Position numbers and translations under genes: made by a program
Shown: one piece after another, positions 12,501 to 25,440 of the stretch
Position numbering within the stretch: position 1 is the stretch's first letter
Layout of the letters: the number at the start of each line of letters is the position of its first letter
Assembly (NCBI GenBank): GCA_963681505.1
Contig: OY811971.1
Coordinates: forward strand, 21,170,876-21,234,875
Length of the DNA: 64,000 nt
Direction: 5' to 3'
From: Eunapius fragilis
Taxonomy: Eukaryota; Porifera; Demospongiae; Spongillida; Spongillidae
Notes under the pieces: model-generated
Told to the model about the DNA's origin: nothing
The model's input: only the letters and a program-made list of their open reading frames with translations
Databases searched by the model: none

Positions 12501-15500
12501 GTAGGACCACTAGTAGGACCACTAGTAGGACCACTTGTAGGACCACTAGTAGGACCACTTGTCGGACCACTAGTAGGACCACTAGTAGGACCACTAGTAG
12601 GACCACTAGCAGGACCACTAGCAGGACCACTAGTAGGACCACTAGTAGGACCACTAGCAGGACCACTAGTAGGACCACTTGTAGGACCACTAGTAGGACC
12701 ACTAGTAGGACCACTAGTAGGACCACTAGTAGGACCACTAGTAGGACCACTTGTAGGACCACTAGTAGGACCACTAGTAGGACCACTTGTAGGACCACTA
12801 GTAGGACCACTAGTAGGACCACTAGTAGGACCACTAGTAGGACCACTAGTAGGACCACTAGCAGGACCACTAGTAGGACCACTTGTAGGACCACTAGTAG
12901 GACCACTAGTACTACCACTTGTAGGACCACTAGTAGGACCACTAGTAGGACCACTTGTAGGACCACTAGTAGGACCACTAGTAGGACCACTAGTAGGACC
13001 ACTAGTAGGACCACTAGTAGGACCACTTGTAGGACCACTAGTAGGACCACTAGTAGGACCACTAGTAGGACCACTAGTAGGACCACTAGTAGGACCACTA
13101 GTAGGACCACTAGTAGGACCACTAGTAGGACCACTAGTAGGACCACTAGTAGGACCACTTGTAGGACCACTAGTAGGACCACTTGTCGGACCACTTGTAG
13201 GACCACTAGTAGGACCACTAGTAGGACCACTAGTAGGACCACTAGTAGGACCACTAGTAGGACCACTAGTAGGACCACTTGTAGGACCACTAGTAGGACC
13301 ACTTGTCGGACCACTAGTAGGACCACTAGTAGGACCACTTGTCGGACCACTAGTAGGACCACTAGTAGGACCACTTGTAGGACCACTAGTAGGACCACTA
13401 GTAGGACCACTAGTAGGACCACTTGTAGGACCACTAGTAGGACCACTAGTAGGACCACTAGTAGGACCACTAGTAGGACCACTAGTAGGACCACTTGTCG
13501 GACCACTAGTAGGACCACTAGTAGGACCACTTGTAGGACCACTTGTAGGACCACTAGTAGGACCACTAGTAGGACCACTAGTAGGACCACTTGTCGGACC
13601 ACTAGTAGGACCACTAGTAGGACCACTAGCAGGACCACTAGTAGGACCACTAGTAGGACCACTTGTAGGACCACTAGTAGGACCACTAGTAGGACCACTA
13701 GTAGGACCACTAGTAGGACCACTAGTAGGACCACTAGTAGGACCACTAGTAGGACCACTTGTCGGACCACTAGTAGGACCACTTGTAGGACCACTTGTAG
13801 GACCACTAGTAGGACCACTAGTAGGACCACTAGTAGGACCACTAGTAGGACCACTAGTAGGACCACTAGTAGGACCACTAGTAGGACCACTAGTAGGACC
13901 ACTAGTAGGACCACTAGTAGGACCACTTGTCGGACCACTAGTAGGACCACTAGTAGGACCACTAGCAGGACCACTAGTAGGACCACTAGTAGGACCACTT
14001 GTAGGACCACTAGTAGGACCACTAGTAGGACCACTAGTAGGACCACTAGTAGGACCACTAGTAGGACCACTAGTAGGACCACTAGCAGGACCACTAGTAG
14101 GACCACTAGTAGGACCACTAGTAGGACCACTAGTAGGACCACTCGTAGGAACACTAGTAGGACCACTAGTAGGACCACTAGTAGGACCACTAGTAGGACC
14201 ACTAGTAGGACCACTAGTAGGACCACTAGTAGGACCACTAGTAGGACCACTAGTAGGACCACTAGTAGGACCACTTGTAAGACCACTAGAAGGACCACTA
14301 GTAGGACCACTTGTAGGACCACTAGTAGGACCACTTGTCGGACCACTAGTAGGACCACTAGTAGGACCACTAGTAGGACCACTAGTAGGACCACTAGCAG
14401 GACCACTAGTAGGACCACTAGTAGGACCACTAGTAGGACCACTAGTAGGACCACTAGTAGGACCACTAGTAGGACCACTTGTAGGACCACTAGAAGGACC
14501 ACTAGTAGGACCACTTGTAGGACCACTAGTAGGACCACTTGTCGGACCACTAGTAGGACCACTAGTAGGACCACTAGTAGGACCACTAGTAGGACCACTA
14601 GTAGGACCACTAGTAGGACCACTAGTAGGACCACTAGTAGGACCACTTGTAGGACCACTAGTAGGACCACTAGTAGGACCACTAGTAGGACCACTTGTAA
14701 GACCACTAGAAGGACCACTAGTAGGACCACTAGTAGGACCACTAGTAGGACCACTAGTAGGACCACTAGAAGGACCACTAGTAGGACCACTAGTAGGACC
14801 ACTAGTAGGACCACTAGTAGGACCACTAGTAGGACCACTTGTAGGACCACTTGTAGGACCACTAGTAGGACCACTAGTAGGACCACTAGTAGGACCACTT
14901 GTAAGACCACTAGAAGGACCACTAGTAGGACCACTTGTAGGACCACTAGTAGGACCACTTGTCGGACCACTAGTAGGACCACTAGTAGGACCACTAGTAG
15001 GACCACTAGTAGGACCACTAGTAGGACCACTTGTAAGACCACTAGAAGGACCACTAGTAGGACCACTTGTAGGACCACTAGTAGGACCACTTGTCGGACC
15101 ACTAGTAGGACCACTAGTAGGACCACTAGTAGGACCACTAGTAGGACCACTAGTAGGACCACTAGTAGGACCACTAGTAGGACCACTTGTAAGACCACTA
15201 GAAGGACCACTAGTAGGACCACTTGTAGGACCACTAGTAGGACCACTTGTCGGACCACTAGTAGGACCACTAGTGGGACCACTAGTAGGACCACTAGTAG
15301 GACCCCTAGTAGGACCACTAGTAGGACCACTAGTAGGACCACTTGTAAGACCACTAGAAGGACCACTAGTAGGACCACTTGTAAGACCACTAGAAGGACC
15401 ACTAGTAGGACCACTAGTAGGACCACTAGTAGGACCACTAGAAGGACCACTAGTAGGACCACTAGTAGGACCACTAGTAGGACCACTTGTAGGACCACTA

Positions 15501-18500
15501 GTAGGACCACTAGTAGGACCACTAGTAGGACCACTAGTAGGACCACTAGTAGGACCACTAGTAGGACCACTAGTAGGACCCCTAGTAGGACCACTAGTAG
15601 GACCACTAGTAGGACCACTAGCAGGACCACTAGTAGGACCACTAGTAGGACCACTAGTAGGACCACTAGTAGGACCACTAGTAGGACCACTAGTAGGACC
15701 ACTAGTAGGACCACTTGTAGGACCACTAGAAGGACCACTAGTAGGACCACTTGTAGGACCACTAGTAGGACCACTTGTCGGACCACTAGTAGGACCACTA
15801 GTAGGACCACTAGTAGGACCACTAGCAGGACCACTAGTAGGACCACTAGTAGGACCACTAGTAGGACCACTAGTAGGACCACTAGTAGGACCACTAGTAG
15901 GACCACTTGTAGGACCACTAGAAGGACCACTAGTAGGACCACTTGTAGGACCACTAGTAGGACCACTAGTAGGACCACTTGTAGGACCACTAGTAGGACC
16001 ACTAGTAGGACCACTAGCAGGACCACTAGTAGGACCACTAGTAGGACCACTAGTAGGACCACTAGTAGGACCACTAGTAGGACCACTAGTAGGACCACTT
16101 GTAGGACCACTAGAAGGACCACTAGTAGGACCACTTGTAGGACCACTAGTAGGACCACTAGTAGGACCACTTGTAGGACCACTAGTAGGACCACTAGTAG
16201 GACCACTAGTAGGACCACTTGTAGGACCACTAGTAGGACCACTTGTAGGACCACTAGTAGGACCACTAGCAGGACCACTAGTAGGACCACTTGTAAGACC
16301 ACTAGTAGGACCACTTGTAAGACCACTAGAAGGACCACTAGTAGGACCACTAGTAGGACCACTAGTAGGACCACTAGTAGGACCACTAGTAGGACCACTA
16401 GAAGGACCACTAGTAGGACCACTTGTAGGACCACTTGTCGGACCACTAGAAGGACCACTAGTAGGACCACTAGTAGGACCACTAGTAGGACCACTAGTAG
16501 GACCACTAGAAGGACCACTAGTAGGACCACTAGTAGGACCACTAGTAGGACCACTAGTAGGACCACTAGTAGGACCACTAGTAGGACCACTAGCAGGACC
16601 ACTTGTAGGACCACTAGTAGGACCACTAGTAGGACCACTAGTAGGACCACTAGTAGGACCACTAGCAGGACCACTTGTAGGACCACTAGTAGGACCACTA
16701 GTAGGACCACTAGTAGGACCACTAGTAGGACCACTAGTAGGACCCCTAGTAGGACCACTAGTAGGACCACTAGTAGGACCACTAGTAGGACCACTAGTAG
16801 GACCACTAGTAGGACCACTAGCAGGACCACTAGTAGGACCACTAGTAGAACCACTAGTAGGACCACTAGTAGGACCACTTGTAAGACCACTAGAAGGACC
16901 ACTAGTAGGACCACTTGTAGGACCACTAGTAGGACCACTTGTCGGACCACTAGTAGGACCACTAGTAGGACCACTAGTAGGACCACTAGTAGGACCACTA
17001 GCAGGACCACTAGTAGGACCACTAGTAGGACCACTAGTAGGACCACTAGTAGGACCACTAGTAGGACCACTAGTAGGACCACTAGTAGGACCACTAGTAG
17101 GACCACTAGTAGGACCACTAGTAGGACCACTAGTAGGACCACTTGTAGGACCACTTGTCGGACCACTAGTAGGACCACTAGTAGGACCACTAGTAGGACC
17201 ACTAGTAGGACCACTAGTAGGACCACTAGTAGGACCACTAGCAGGACCACTAGTAGGACCACTTGTAAGACCACTAGTAGGACCACTTGTAAGACCACTA
17301 GAAGGACCACTAGTAGGACCACTAGTAGGACCACTAGTAGGACCACTAGTAGGACCACTAGTAGGACCACTAGTAGGACCACTAGTAGGACCACTAGTAG
17401 GACCACTAGTAGGACCACTAGTAGGACCACTAGTAGGACCACTAGTAGGACCACTAGTAGGACCACTAGTAGGACCACTAGTAGGACCACTAGTAGGACC
17501 ACTAGTAGGACCACTTGTAGGACCACTAGTAGGACCACTAGTAGGACCACTAGTAGGACCCCTAGTAGGACCACTAGTAGGACCACTAGTAGGACCACTA
17601 GTAGGACCACTAGTAGGACCACTAGTAGGACCACTTGTAGGACCACTTGTCGGACCACTAGTAGGACCACTAGTAGGACCACTAGTAGGACCACTTGTAG
17701 GACCACTAGTAGGACCACTTGTAGGACCACTAGAAGGACCACTAGTAGGACCACTTGTAGGACCACTTGTCGGACCACTAGTAGGACCACTAGTAGGACC
17801 ACTAGCAGGACCACTAGTAGGACCACTAGTAGGACCACTAGTAGGACCACTAGTAGGACCACTAGTAGGACCACTAGTAGGACCACTTGTAGGACCACTA
17901 GTAGGACCACTTGTAGGACCACTAGAAGGACCACTAGTAGGACCACTAGTAGGACCACTTGTCGGACCACTAGTAGGACCACTAGTAGGACCACTAGCAG
18001 GACCACTAGTAGGACCACTAGTAGGACCACTAGTAGGACCACTAGTAGGACCACTAGTAGGACCACTTGTAGGACCACTAGAAGGACCACTAGTAGGACC
18101 ACTTGTAGGACCACTAGTAGGACCACTTGTCGGACCACTAGTAGGACCACTAGTAGGACCACTAGTAGGACCACTAGTAGGACCACTAGTAGGACCACTT
18201 GTAGGACCACTAGTAGGACCACTTGTCGGACCACTAGTAGGACCACTAGTAGGACCACTAGTAGGACCACTAGAAGGACCACTAGTAGGACCACTTGTAG
18301 GACCACTTGTCGGACCACTAGTAGGACCACTAGTAGGACCACTTGTCGGACCACTAGTAGGACCACTAGTAGGACCACTAGTAGGACCACTAGAAGGACC
18401 ACTAGTAGGACCACTTGTAGGACCACTTGTCGGACCACTAGTAGGACCACTAGTAGGACCACTAGCAGGACCACTAGTAGGACCACTAGTAGGACCACTA

Positions 18501-18930
18501 GTAGGACCACTAGTAGGACCACTAGTAGGACCACTAGTAGGACCACTAGTAGGACCACTAGTAGGACCACTAGTAGGACCACTAGTAGGACCACTAGTAG
18601 GACCACTAGTAGGACCACTAGTAGGACCACTAGTAGGACCACTAGTAGGACCACTAGTAGGACAACTTGTAGGACCACTAGAAGGACCACTAGTAGGACC
18701 ACTTGTAGGACCACTAGTAGGACCACTTGTCGGACCACTAGTAGGACCACTAGTAGGACCACTAGTAGGACCACTAGTAGGACCACTAGTAGGACCACTA
18801 GTAGGACCACTAGTAGGACCACTAGTAGGACCACTAGTAGGACCACTAGTAGGACCACTAGTAGGACCACTAGTAGGACCACTAGTAGGACCACTAGTAG
18901 GACCACTAGTAGGACCACTAGTAGGACCAC

Positions 18931-21299
18931 TTGCATTGTCGGACCACTAGTAGGACCAATTGTCGGACCACTAGTAGGACCACTAGTCGGACCACTTGTA
19001 GGACCACTAGTAGGACCACTAGTAGGACCACTAGTAGGACCACTAGTAGGACCACTAGTAGGACCCCTAGTAGGACCACTAGTAGGACCACTAGTAGGAC
19101 CACTAGTAGGACCACTAGTGGGACCACTTGTAGGACCACTTGTAGGACCACTAGTAGGACCACTAGTAGGACCACTAGTAGGACCACTAGTAGGACCACT
19201 AGTAGGACCACTAGTAGGACCACTAGTAGGACCACTAGAAGGACCACTAGCAGGATCACTTGTCGGACCACTAGTAGGACCACTTGTCGGACCACTAGTA
19301 GGACCACTTGTCGGACCACTAGTAGGACCACTAGTAGGACCACTAGTAGGACCACTTGCATTGTCGGACCACTAGTAGGACCAATTGTCGGACCACTAGT
19401 AGGACCACTAGTAGGACCACTAGTAGGACCACTAGTAGGACCACTAGTGGGACCACTTGTAGGACCACTTGTAGGACCACTAGTAGGACCACTAGTAGGA
19501 CCACTAGTAGGACCACTAGTAGGACCACTAGTAGGACCACTAGTAGGACCACTAGTAGGACCACTAGAAGGACCACTAGCAGGATCACTTGTCGGACCAC
19601 TAGTAGGACCACTTGTCGGACCACTAGTAGGACCACTTGTCGGACCACTAGTAGGACCACTAGTAGGACCACTAGTAGGACCACTTGCATTGTCGGACCA
19701 CTAGTAGGACCAATTGTCGGACCACTAGTAGGACCACTAGTCGGACCACTTGTAGGACCACTAGTAGGACCACTAGTAGGACCACTAGTAGGACCACTAG
19801 TAGGACCACTAGTAGGACCCCTAGTAGGACCACTAGTAGGACCACTAGTAGGACCACTAGTAGGACCACTAGTAGGACCACTAGTAGGACCACTAGTGGG
19901 ACCACTTGTAGGACCACTTGTAGGACCACTAGTAGGACCACTAGTAGGACCACTAGTAGGACCACTAGTAGGACCACTAGTAGGACCACTAGTAGGACCA
20001 CTTGTAGGACCACTAGTAGGACCACTAGTAGGACCACTAGTGGGACCACTTGTAGGACCACTTGTAGGACCATTAGTAGGACCACTAGTAGGACCACTAG
20101 TAGGACCACTAGTAGGACCACTAGTAGGACCACTAGTAGGACCACTAGTAGGACCACTAGTAGGACCACTAGAAGGACCACTAGCAGGATCACTTGTCGG
20201 ACCACTAGTAGGACCACTTGTCGGACCACTAGTAGGACCACTAGTAGGACCACTAGTAGGACCACTAGTAGGACCACTAGTAGGACCACTAGTAGGACCA
20301 CTAGTAGGACCACTAGTAGGACCACTAGTGGGACCACTTGTAGGACCACTTGTAGGACCACTAGTAGGACCACTAGTAGGACCACTAGTAGGACCACTAG
20401 TAGGACCACTAGTAGGACCACTAGTAGGACCACTAGTAGGACCACTAGAAGGACCACTAGCAGGATCACTTGTCGGACCACTAGTAGGACCACTTGTCGG
20501 ACCACTAGTAGGACCACTAGTAGGACCACTAGTAGGACCACTAGTAGGACCACTAGTAGGACCACTAGTAGGACCACTAGTAGGACCACTAGTAGGACCA
20601 CTTGTAGGACCACTAGTAGGACCACTAGTAGGACCACTAGTAGGACCACTAGTAGGACCACTAGTAGGACCACTAGTAGGACCACTAGTAGGACCACTAG
20701 AAGGACCACTAGCAGGATCACTTGTCGGACCACTAGTAGGACCACTTGTCGGACCACTAGTAGGACCACTAGTAGGACCACTAGTAGGACCACTAGTAGG
20801 ACCACTAGTGGGACCACTTGTAGGACCACTTGTAGGACCACTAGTAGGACCACTAGTAGGACCACTAGTAGGACCACTAGTAGGACCACTAGTAGGACCA
20901 CTAGTAGGACCACTAGTAGGACCACTAGAAGGACCACTAGCAGGATCACTTGTCGGACCACTAGTAGGACCACTTGTCGGACCACTAGTAGGACCACTAG
21001 TAGGACCACTAGTAGGACCACTAGTAGGACCACTAGTAGGACCACTAGTAGGACCACTAGTAGGACCACTAGTGGGACCACTAGTAGGACCACTAGTAGG
21101 ACCACTAGTAGGACCACTAGTAGGACCACTAGTAGGACCACTAGTAGGACCACTAGTAGGACCACTAGTAGGACCACTAGTAGGACCACTAGAAGGACCA
21201 CTAGCAGGATCACTTGTCGGACCACTAGTAGGACCACTTGTCGGACCACTAGTAGGACCACTTGTCGGACCACTAGTAGGACCACTTGTCGGACCACTA
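18931..21299. repeat. Higher-order repeat block at the right end of the satellite
   Basis: Three copies of an unusual junction, TTGCATTGTC (a 5-bp CATTG insertion), begin at 18931, 19356 and 19685. Each is followed by the rare monomer GGACCAATTGTC. A marker CAGGATCACT occurs near 19251, 19580, 20185, 20461, 20713, 20941 and 21205. The last four spacings are 276, 252, 228 and 264 bp, all multiples of 12. This is a higher-order unit of about 19-27 monomers, produced by unequal exchange or slippage of large segments. Confidence 0.85.
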
Positions 21300-22124
21300 C
21301 AGGGCTGGCGGAAGCTATTGAGCATTGGTCCGGCTTGGGCGTGGCCATAAAATTTTTTTCTGTATCTATAGGCTGCCATACTTCGTGTGTATAATATTGT
21401 GCAATGCAGTAATGAACGATGATTACCTTTTAGAGCTGCTCACAATCTTGCCTTCATTGTCAGCTTGCATACAAACGTGGCAAATGCTGCGTCTCGATCG
21501 ATGTTGTAGTGTAACCATGGAAACTGCTGACACCAGTTTGCTCTAAAAGCCCTATCTACCTTCTTCGATCCGAACATGCGCTTGGGTAAGATCAACGTAA
21601 CCGGCGGGTGGAACTTCTCGCGGAAATGCCCTTGCTAGCCATTTATAAATCTCAACGCAGGTGTGACGTGGAAAGTATTAAAGTTATCGGGAACTACGAT
21701 AGTAATTCCTGTACATAGGAATTGACCCTGTATCATTAAAAAAACGCGATATAGTTGGTTTAATTTAAACACATGCACTACCCCAGTGGCTACACTAAGC
21801 CACGCAACCATCATGCATAGCAAAAGCATTCATTAAAAGAAGAAAAATGAACACGAGCTTAATAGCCTACACATTACATCTTGATTCTTATTCATCAGTA
21901 GAATAATCTCTTAACTGATGCTTGCACCTTTTACAATATGATGCATCAACATATTATAATACTGAAGTGCTGTTTGCTGAACACCAGAGCAAGTGGGAGA
22001 CGCTATCCCTGAAGGTCAGGGACACTGGCAGTCTCGATCAAATGACCAGTAATGGACACCAGCAAGAGCAGCATTTGAACTGAAGTCTATAACACCTTCT
22101 GCATGACCTCAATAGTAAACATTT
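21300..22124. other. Right flank of satellite, no recognised gene
   Basis: The flank starts with CAGGGCTGGCGGAAGC, which looks like a hAT-type terminus pointing right, then AT-rich DNA. Short open frames (21325-21546 plus, 21635-21829 minus) have no recognisable features. Confidence 0.4.
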
Positions 22125-22561
22125 CCGTACAGCACACATTGTGCACACAACACAGCAAACAGCATCCATGCAAGGACAAGATAATTCACATGCAGGCATA
22201 TTCTATAGCCATATGCAATATGCTGTTGCAATTTCTAGAACCTTGATTGCATGAAGTCACGCATACACTTATGGCTTATCAACAAACAAAATGCTTTCAC
22301 TCCAGTCTGGACAGTTTATGCACTTCGTTTCAATTGTATCAAAGTATGACTAGTCTATAAATATATGGATATGTGACCTGTACAGTTGACACAGTTGTCA
22401 AACCAGATTTTGGTTTAACATATCAACCAACTTAATTGCCGTGATAGAATAGAGCAAATCATTACAGAACTTAACATACATCTATACACATTTTACAACA
22501 CTTGGCCACTTGAGATTGGAACATTGTTCTCTTATGTAACTCCCGACATGATGGCAGAAAG

Positions 22562-22690
22562 GGTGTTAAGCTGCAAAAGCCAAGGATTGGTCCTTACACA
22601 GTGGTTGAGTCACTTAGAAAGGGACGATATACGTTATCTAATCCGAAGAATAGAGGAAGCCTAAGAAAACAATTAACATCTGTCGGCTTA
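22562..22690 (+). pseudogene. Ty3/gypsy-type integrase C-terminal fragment
   Basis: The frame running through the GTG at 22601 reads KLQKPRIGPYTVVESLRKGR followed by YTLSNPKN. This matches the small C-terminal domain of gypsy-like integrases (K......GPY.V...L..G.Y.L.......). Catalytic residues, reverse transcriptase and LTRs are not seen. The frame continues to 22888, but the residues after about 22690 are not recognisable. It is a short relic of an invertebrate retroelement. Confidence 0.6.
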
Positions 22691-23332
22691 AACTTTTCCA
22701 TGTGCGGAGACAAACTAGAAAGCATGAATGGTTCTAACTGTGGGAATTACACAAAGAGGAAGGAGAAACAAATCTGTAAAGATCATAGGGATTCAGGCCA
22801 CATTTTGACACCCCCAAGTGCTTTTGAAATGTTGGAAAGCATTGCCGATGACACATGTAACAATGACAGTCCATTTCCAAAGAGGTGACGAATTGTGAAC
22901 CAATTATCAGATGACAGTGTGCATGCACACTGCTCCACACCCATCCACCAGGGAAATGTTGGAAAGTATTGTTGATTATGCAAGTGTTAACATTGATGCT
23001 TTATTACCAAGGAGGCGATTTATAAGATGGCAATGATATTCAACCCGCGCGTGTGCGGTTTGAATCGATAATGACAATTTGTCATTATTACTAGTTAGAA
23101 TCAATTAATATTTAGTGATTTACACCTTTACAAACCACGTCACGTGAGGTCATGAGATGAGATGCGAAAATTTAGAGCTGTGGCGCACCCACGTACGTTT
23201 TTTTTCCAATGAAAGAGTGTTGGAGGGAGAGACTTGTGCAATTGGAGCGCGGGTTCAGAATTGGGGTGAAGAGTTTACCCTCCAGGATCAGTACGATGGG
23301 CATTATCCAAACTACAAACCCCTATAAACTGC

Positions 23333-24282
23333 TAGTCTCGTCCCCAGACCCAGATTCCCAACAGCTGCGGGTGGATTACATCACCGCTACGTGGAAAGTG
23401 GGTCTGGGAAATAAGAACGACGCACTTGTTCCGAGCGTCCCAAAACATTGGGACGGATGTGTATATACGTAATGACGCTGACGTAACCATAATAACACAT
23501 GCATGTTGCTGATTACCTGATTTCAAGTGGAAGGTGTGGCTCAATTAGACATCGAAGTGGGAATGTGCGAGCAAGATACGCATATTCAGGAGGTGATTTT
23601 GCGCGCGGTTCAAAGGTTAGGATTTGCTGACCCACGTCCGCAACAAATGGAGGCAATTAAGACCTCCATGCAAGGAAAAGATGTTTTCGTCAGTTTGCCA
23701 ACTGGATACGCCTAATCGCTAAAATATTCAGTGCTGTCATACGCGTACGACGAATTGCTTGGCTGTAGAGGAAGCATATTAGTATAGGTGCATGTAGTTT
23801 GCCTTGTGGTTCGCAGGCCTTATCTATAGACAATCTACAAATGCAGCTGCATTATGTATATAGTCACTAGGGCATCTGTAGATCATATCCATTGCACCAA
23901 CCAGCTGCAGCTGCTTATGCATAGAGTATGCAGACACTGGGCTCCATGAGCCATATCATTCATGGCTGCCTATTCCCAAACCCATGGTAATTGAGATCAG
24001 GAGCAACCTCTTATTAGGTATAAAGAATTGTACATGACTCTACATGAGTGATAAATATACACTCAGATAATTGTACTAGTAATATGCGGAAATGATAGCG
24101 CTTATTGATATCTAATTGTGCGAGATTAGTTCTAAACTTAGATTGTCGTACTATTTTTGGACATAAACATTGAGGGACGCTAGGAACAAGTGCGTCGTTC
24201 TTATTTCCCAGACCCACTTTCCACGTAGCGGTGATGTAATCCACCCGCAGCTGTTGGGAATCTGGGTCTGGGGACGAGACTA
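23333..24282. repeat. 109-bp inverted repeats flanking the helicase fragment
   Basis: 23333-23441 and 24174-24282 are nearly identical reverse complements. Each outer end begins TAGTCTCGTCCCCAGACCCA and each inner end is GGAACAAGTGCGTCG-like, close to GCGTCCC. The very low divergence implies a recent duplication or terminal repeats of a young element. The outer motif recurs in the palindrome at 61548 and, in half form, near 36730. Confidence 0.85.
23527..23787 (+). pseudogene. RecQ-type DNA helicase N-terminal fragment, Walker A destroyed
   Basis: The frame reads LGFADPRPQQMEAIKTSMQG, KDVFVSLPTGYA, stop (23713-23715), then SLKYSVLSYAYDELL ending at 23787. RecQ-family helicases have the Q motif (F...RP.Q..AI) followed by motif I, LPTGYGKS. 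Here the codons for Gly-Lys read GCC TAA, so the Walker A lysine codon is a stop, while the frame downstream still resembles RecQ. RecQ-like domains are repeated in many invertebrate genomes, often within mobile elements. The fragment lies between the young inverted repeats at 23333 and 24174 and is almost certainly non-functional. Confidence 0.7.
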
Positions 24283-25021
24283 ATAAACTGCCACCACGTC
24301 CCAATTAAAAGGGTTTTAATTGCTGTGCTTGCCGATTCTATTGCGATTTCAAAAGCAGATTACAGTTTACGAGTCGTTAATTTTACCGAGCATCTATAGC
24401 CATTGTACAGTAGCAAATAACAAATTGTCTGTACAGCGAGCGAATAATGGATGTTACAAAATGGCCTCTGTACCATCAAGGGGAGGGAGGGATGCGGGGG
24501 CGAGGGGTCTGGCAACGTCGCGCCGAGTAGTAAATAATATGCTAATTAACGCAACGAAAGCGTGCCAAAGTAACATAGGTATATATCAGCTGCTTCAACT
24601 CAGACTTCGGGAACACCCTGTCCTATTAACGTGAAACATTAGTCAGCCATGCCTATAGCAGGAATATTATACAACCCCACCCCTTTGCCACCCCTAGCCT
24701 GATGCTACATGCAAAACTGCTGTTGACGCGACTCAGTATAAGTATTTCAGAGTATATAATTATGTATATATATCAGTCTGTGGTATAGGTGGGATTAACG
24801 GTTGTGCGGATTGCGGGCACTAAATTTTGTAATCAATGGCGTATTGGCCAAGTTATTCATTTCAAAATCCCAATCACTCTTTATACTATCTCTGGTTAGC
24901 TGAGCCATATATGCAGGCAAGCAAGTAGGCGGATTTAGTATTTTCAAACGCAAGTCTTGAATGCTATCTGCCATTATCCCGTTGTTATTTTAATACAAGC
25001 GGCTTATATTAGATAATCCTG
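24283..25021. other. No recognised gene
   Basis: Mixed AT-rich DNA. An open frame of 104 codons (24320-24634, plus) has no recognisable domain. Confidence 0.4.
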
Positions 25022-25440
25022 CGTACAGCATGCATTGTGCGCGCAAAACAGCAAACAAGCATCCAAGGGCTAGACAATATAAAGGCATATATTCTAGTCG
25101 TATGCATTATGAAATCAATCATCATTCTTATTTAGCCGGCCAAATTTAACTTCTGTTGCTGCATGGACGCTATTAACAAATCAATCCCATTTCTCCTTCA
25201 GGTGCTTAAAATTTCTAAACGAACTAACACAAGCTATATGTATATTAAAATTTATTTTTCAAAAGTGGTTTTGTATATTGATTTGCTTAACTCTATCACG
25301 GCTTGATATGTTAAACCAAAATCTGGTTTGACAACTGTGTCAACTGTACAGGTCACATATCCATATATTTAGAGTCTAGTCATACTTTGATACGATTGAA
25401 ATGAAGTGCATGAACTGTCCAGACTGGAGTGAATAGCATT

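Larger units (their letters stand above)
2476..21299. repeat. Giant 12-bp satellite array (GGACCACTAGTA)n
   Basis: An uninterrupted array of about 18.8 kb, near 1,570 monomers. Each monomer joins GGACC (an AvaII-type site) to ACTAGT (SpeI) plus A. The GGACCAC half is almost invariant. Variation is concentrated in ACTAGTA: ACTTGTA, ACTTGTC, ACTAGCA, and TATGACC across the junction. Variants cluster locally, which shows repeated segmental amplification. Because the period is divisible by 3 and only two of the six frames have stops in the consensus, open frames of thousands of codons appear on both strands (Thr-Thr-Ser-Arg, Gly-Pro-Leu-Val, Leu-Val-Val-Leu, Thr-Ser-Gly-Pro). I treat all of these as non-coding. 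Confidence 0.97.
22125..25112. repeat. Direct repeat pair of about 95 bp
   Basis: 22125-22222 (starting CGTACAGCACACATTGTGC) and 25022-25112 (starting CGTACAGCATGCATTGTGC) are diverged copies in the same orientation, both ending near a CATATGCA/CGTATGCA motif. With the inverted pair at 22289 and 25281 they show that the two sides of this 3-kb block share ancestry. Confidence 0.6.
22289..25440. repeat. Inverted repeat pair of about 160 bp bounding a 3-kb block
   Basis: 22289-22461 and 25281-25440 are reverse complements over about 160 bp with few differences. The shared core includes CCAGTCTGGACAGTT, GACCTGTACAGTTGACACAG and AACCAGATTTTGGTTTAACA. Between them lie a gypsy integrase tail and a helicase fragment. 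They could be inverted copies of an LTR or the ends of a composite element. No target-site duplication was identified. Confidence 0.75.

Noticed and set aside
2417..21379. Open frames up to 4,141 codons on both strands across the satellite
   Set aside because: They follow from a 12-bp period without stops in four frames. They overlap on both strands, have no unique termini or splice pattern, and variants are not biased to synonymous change in any one frame.
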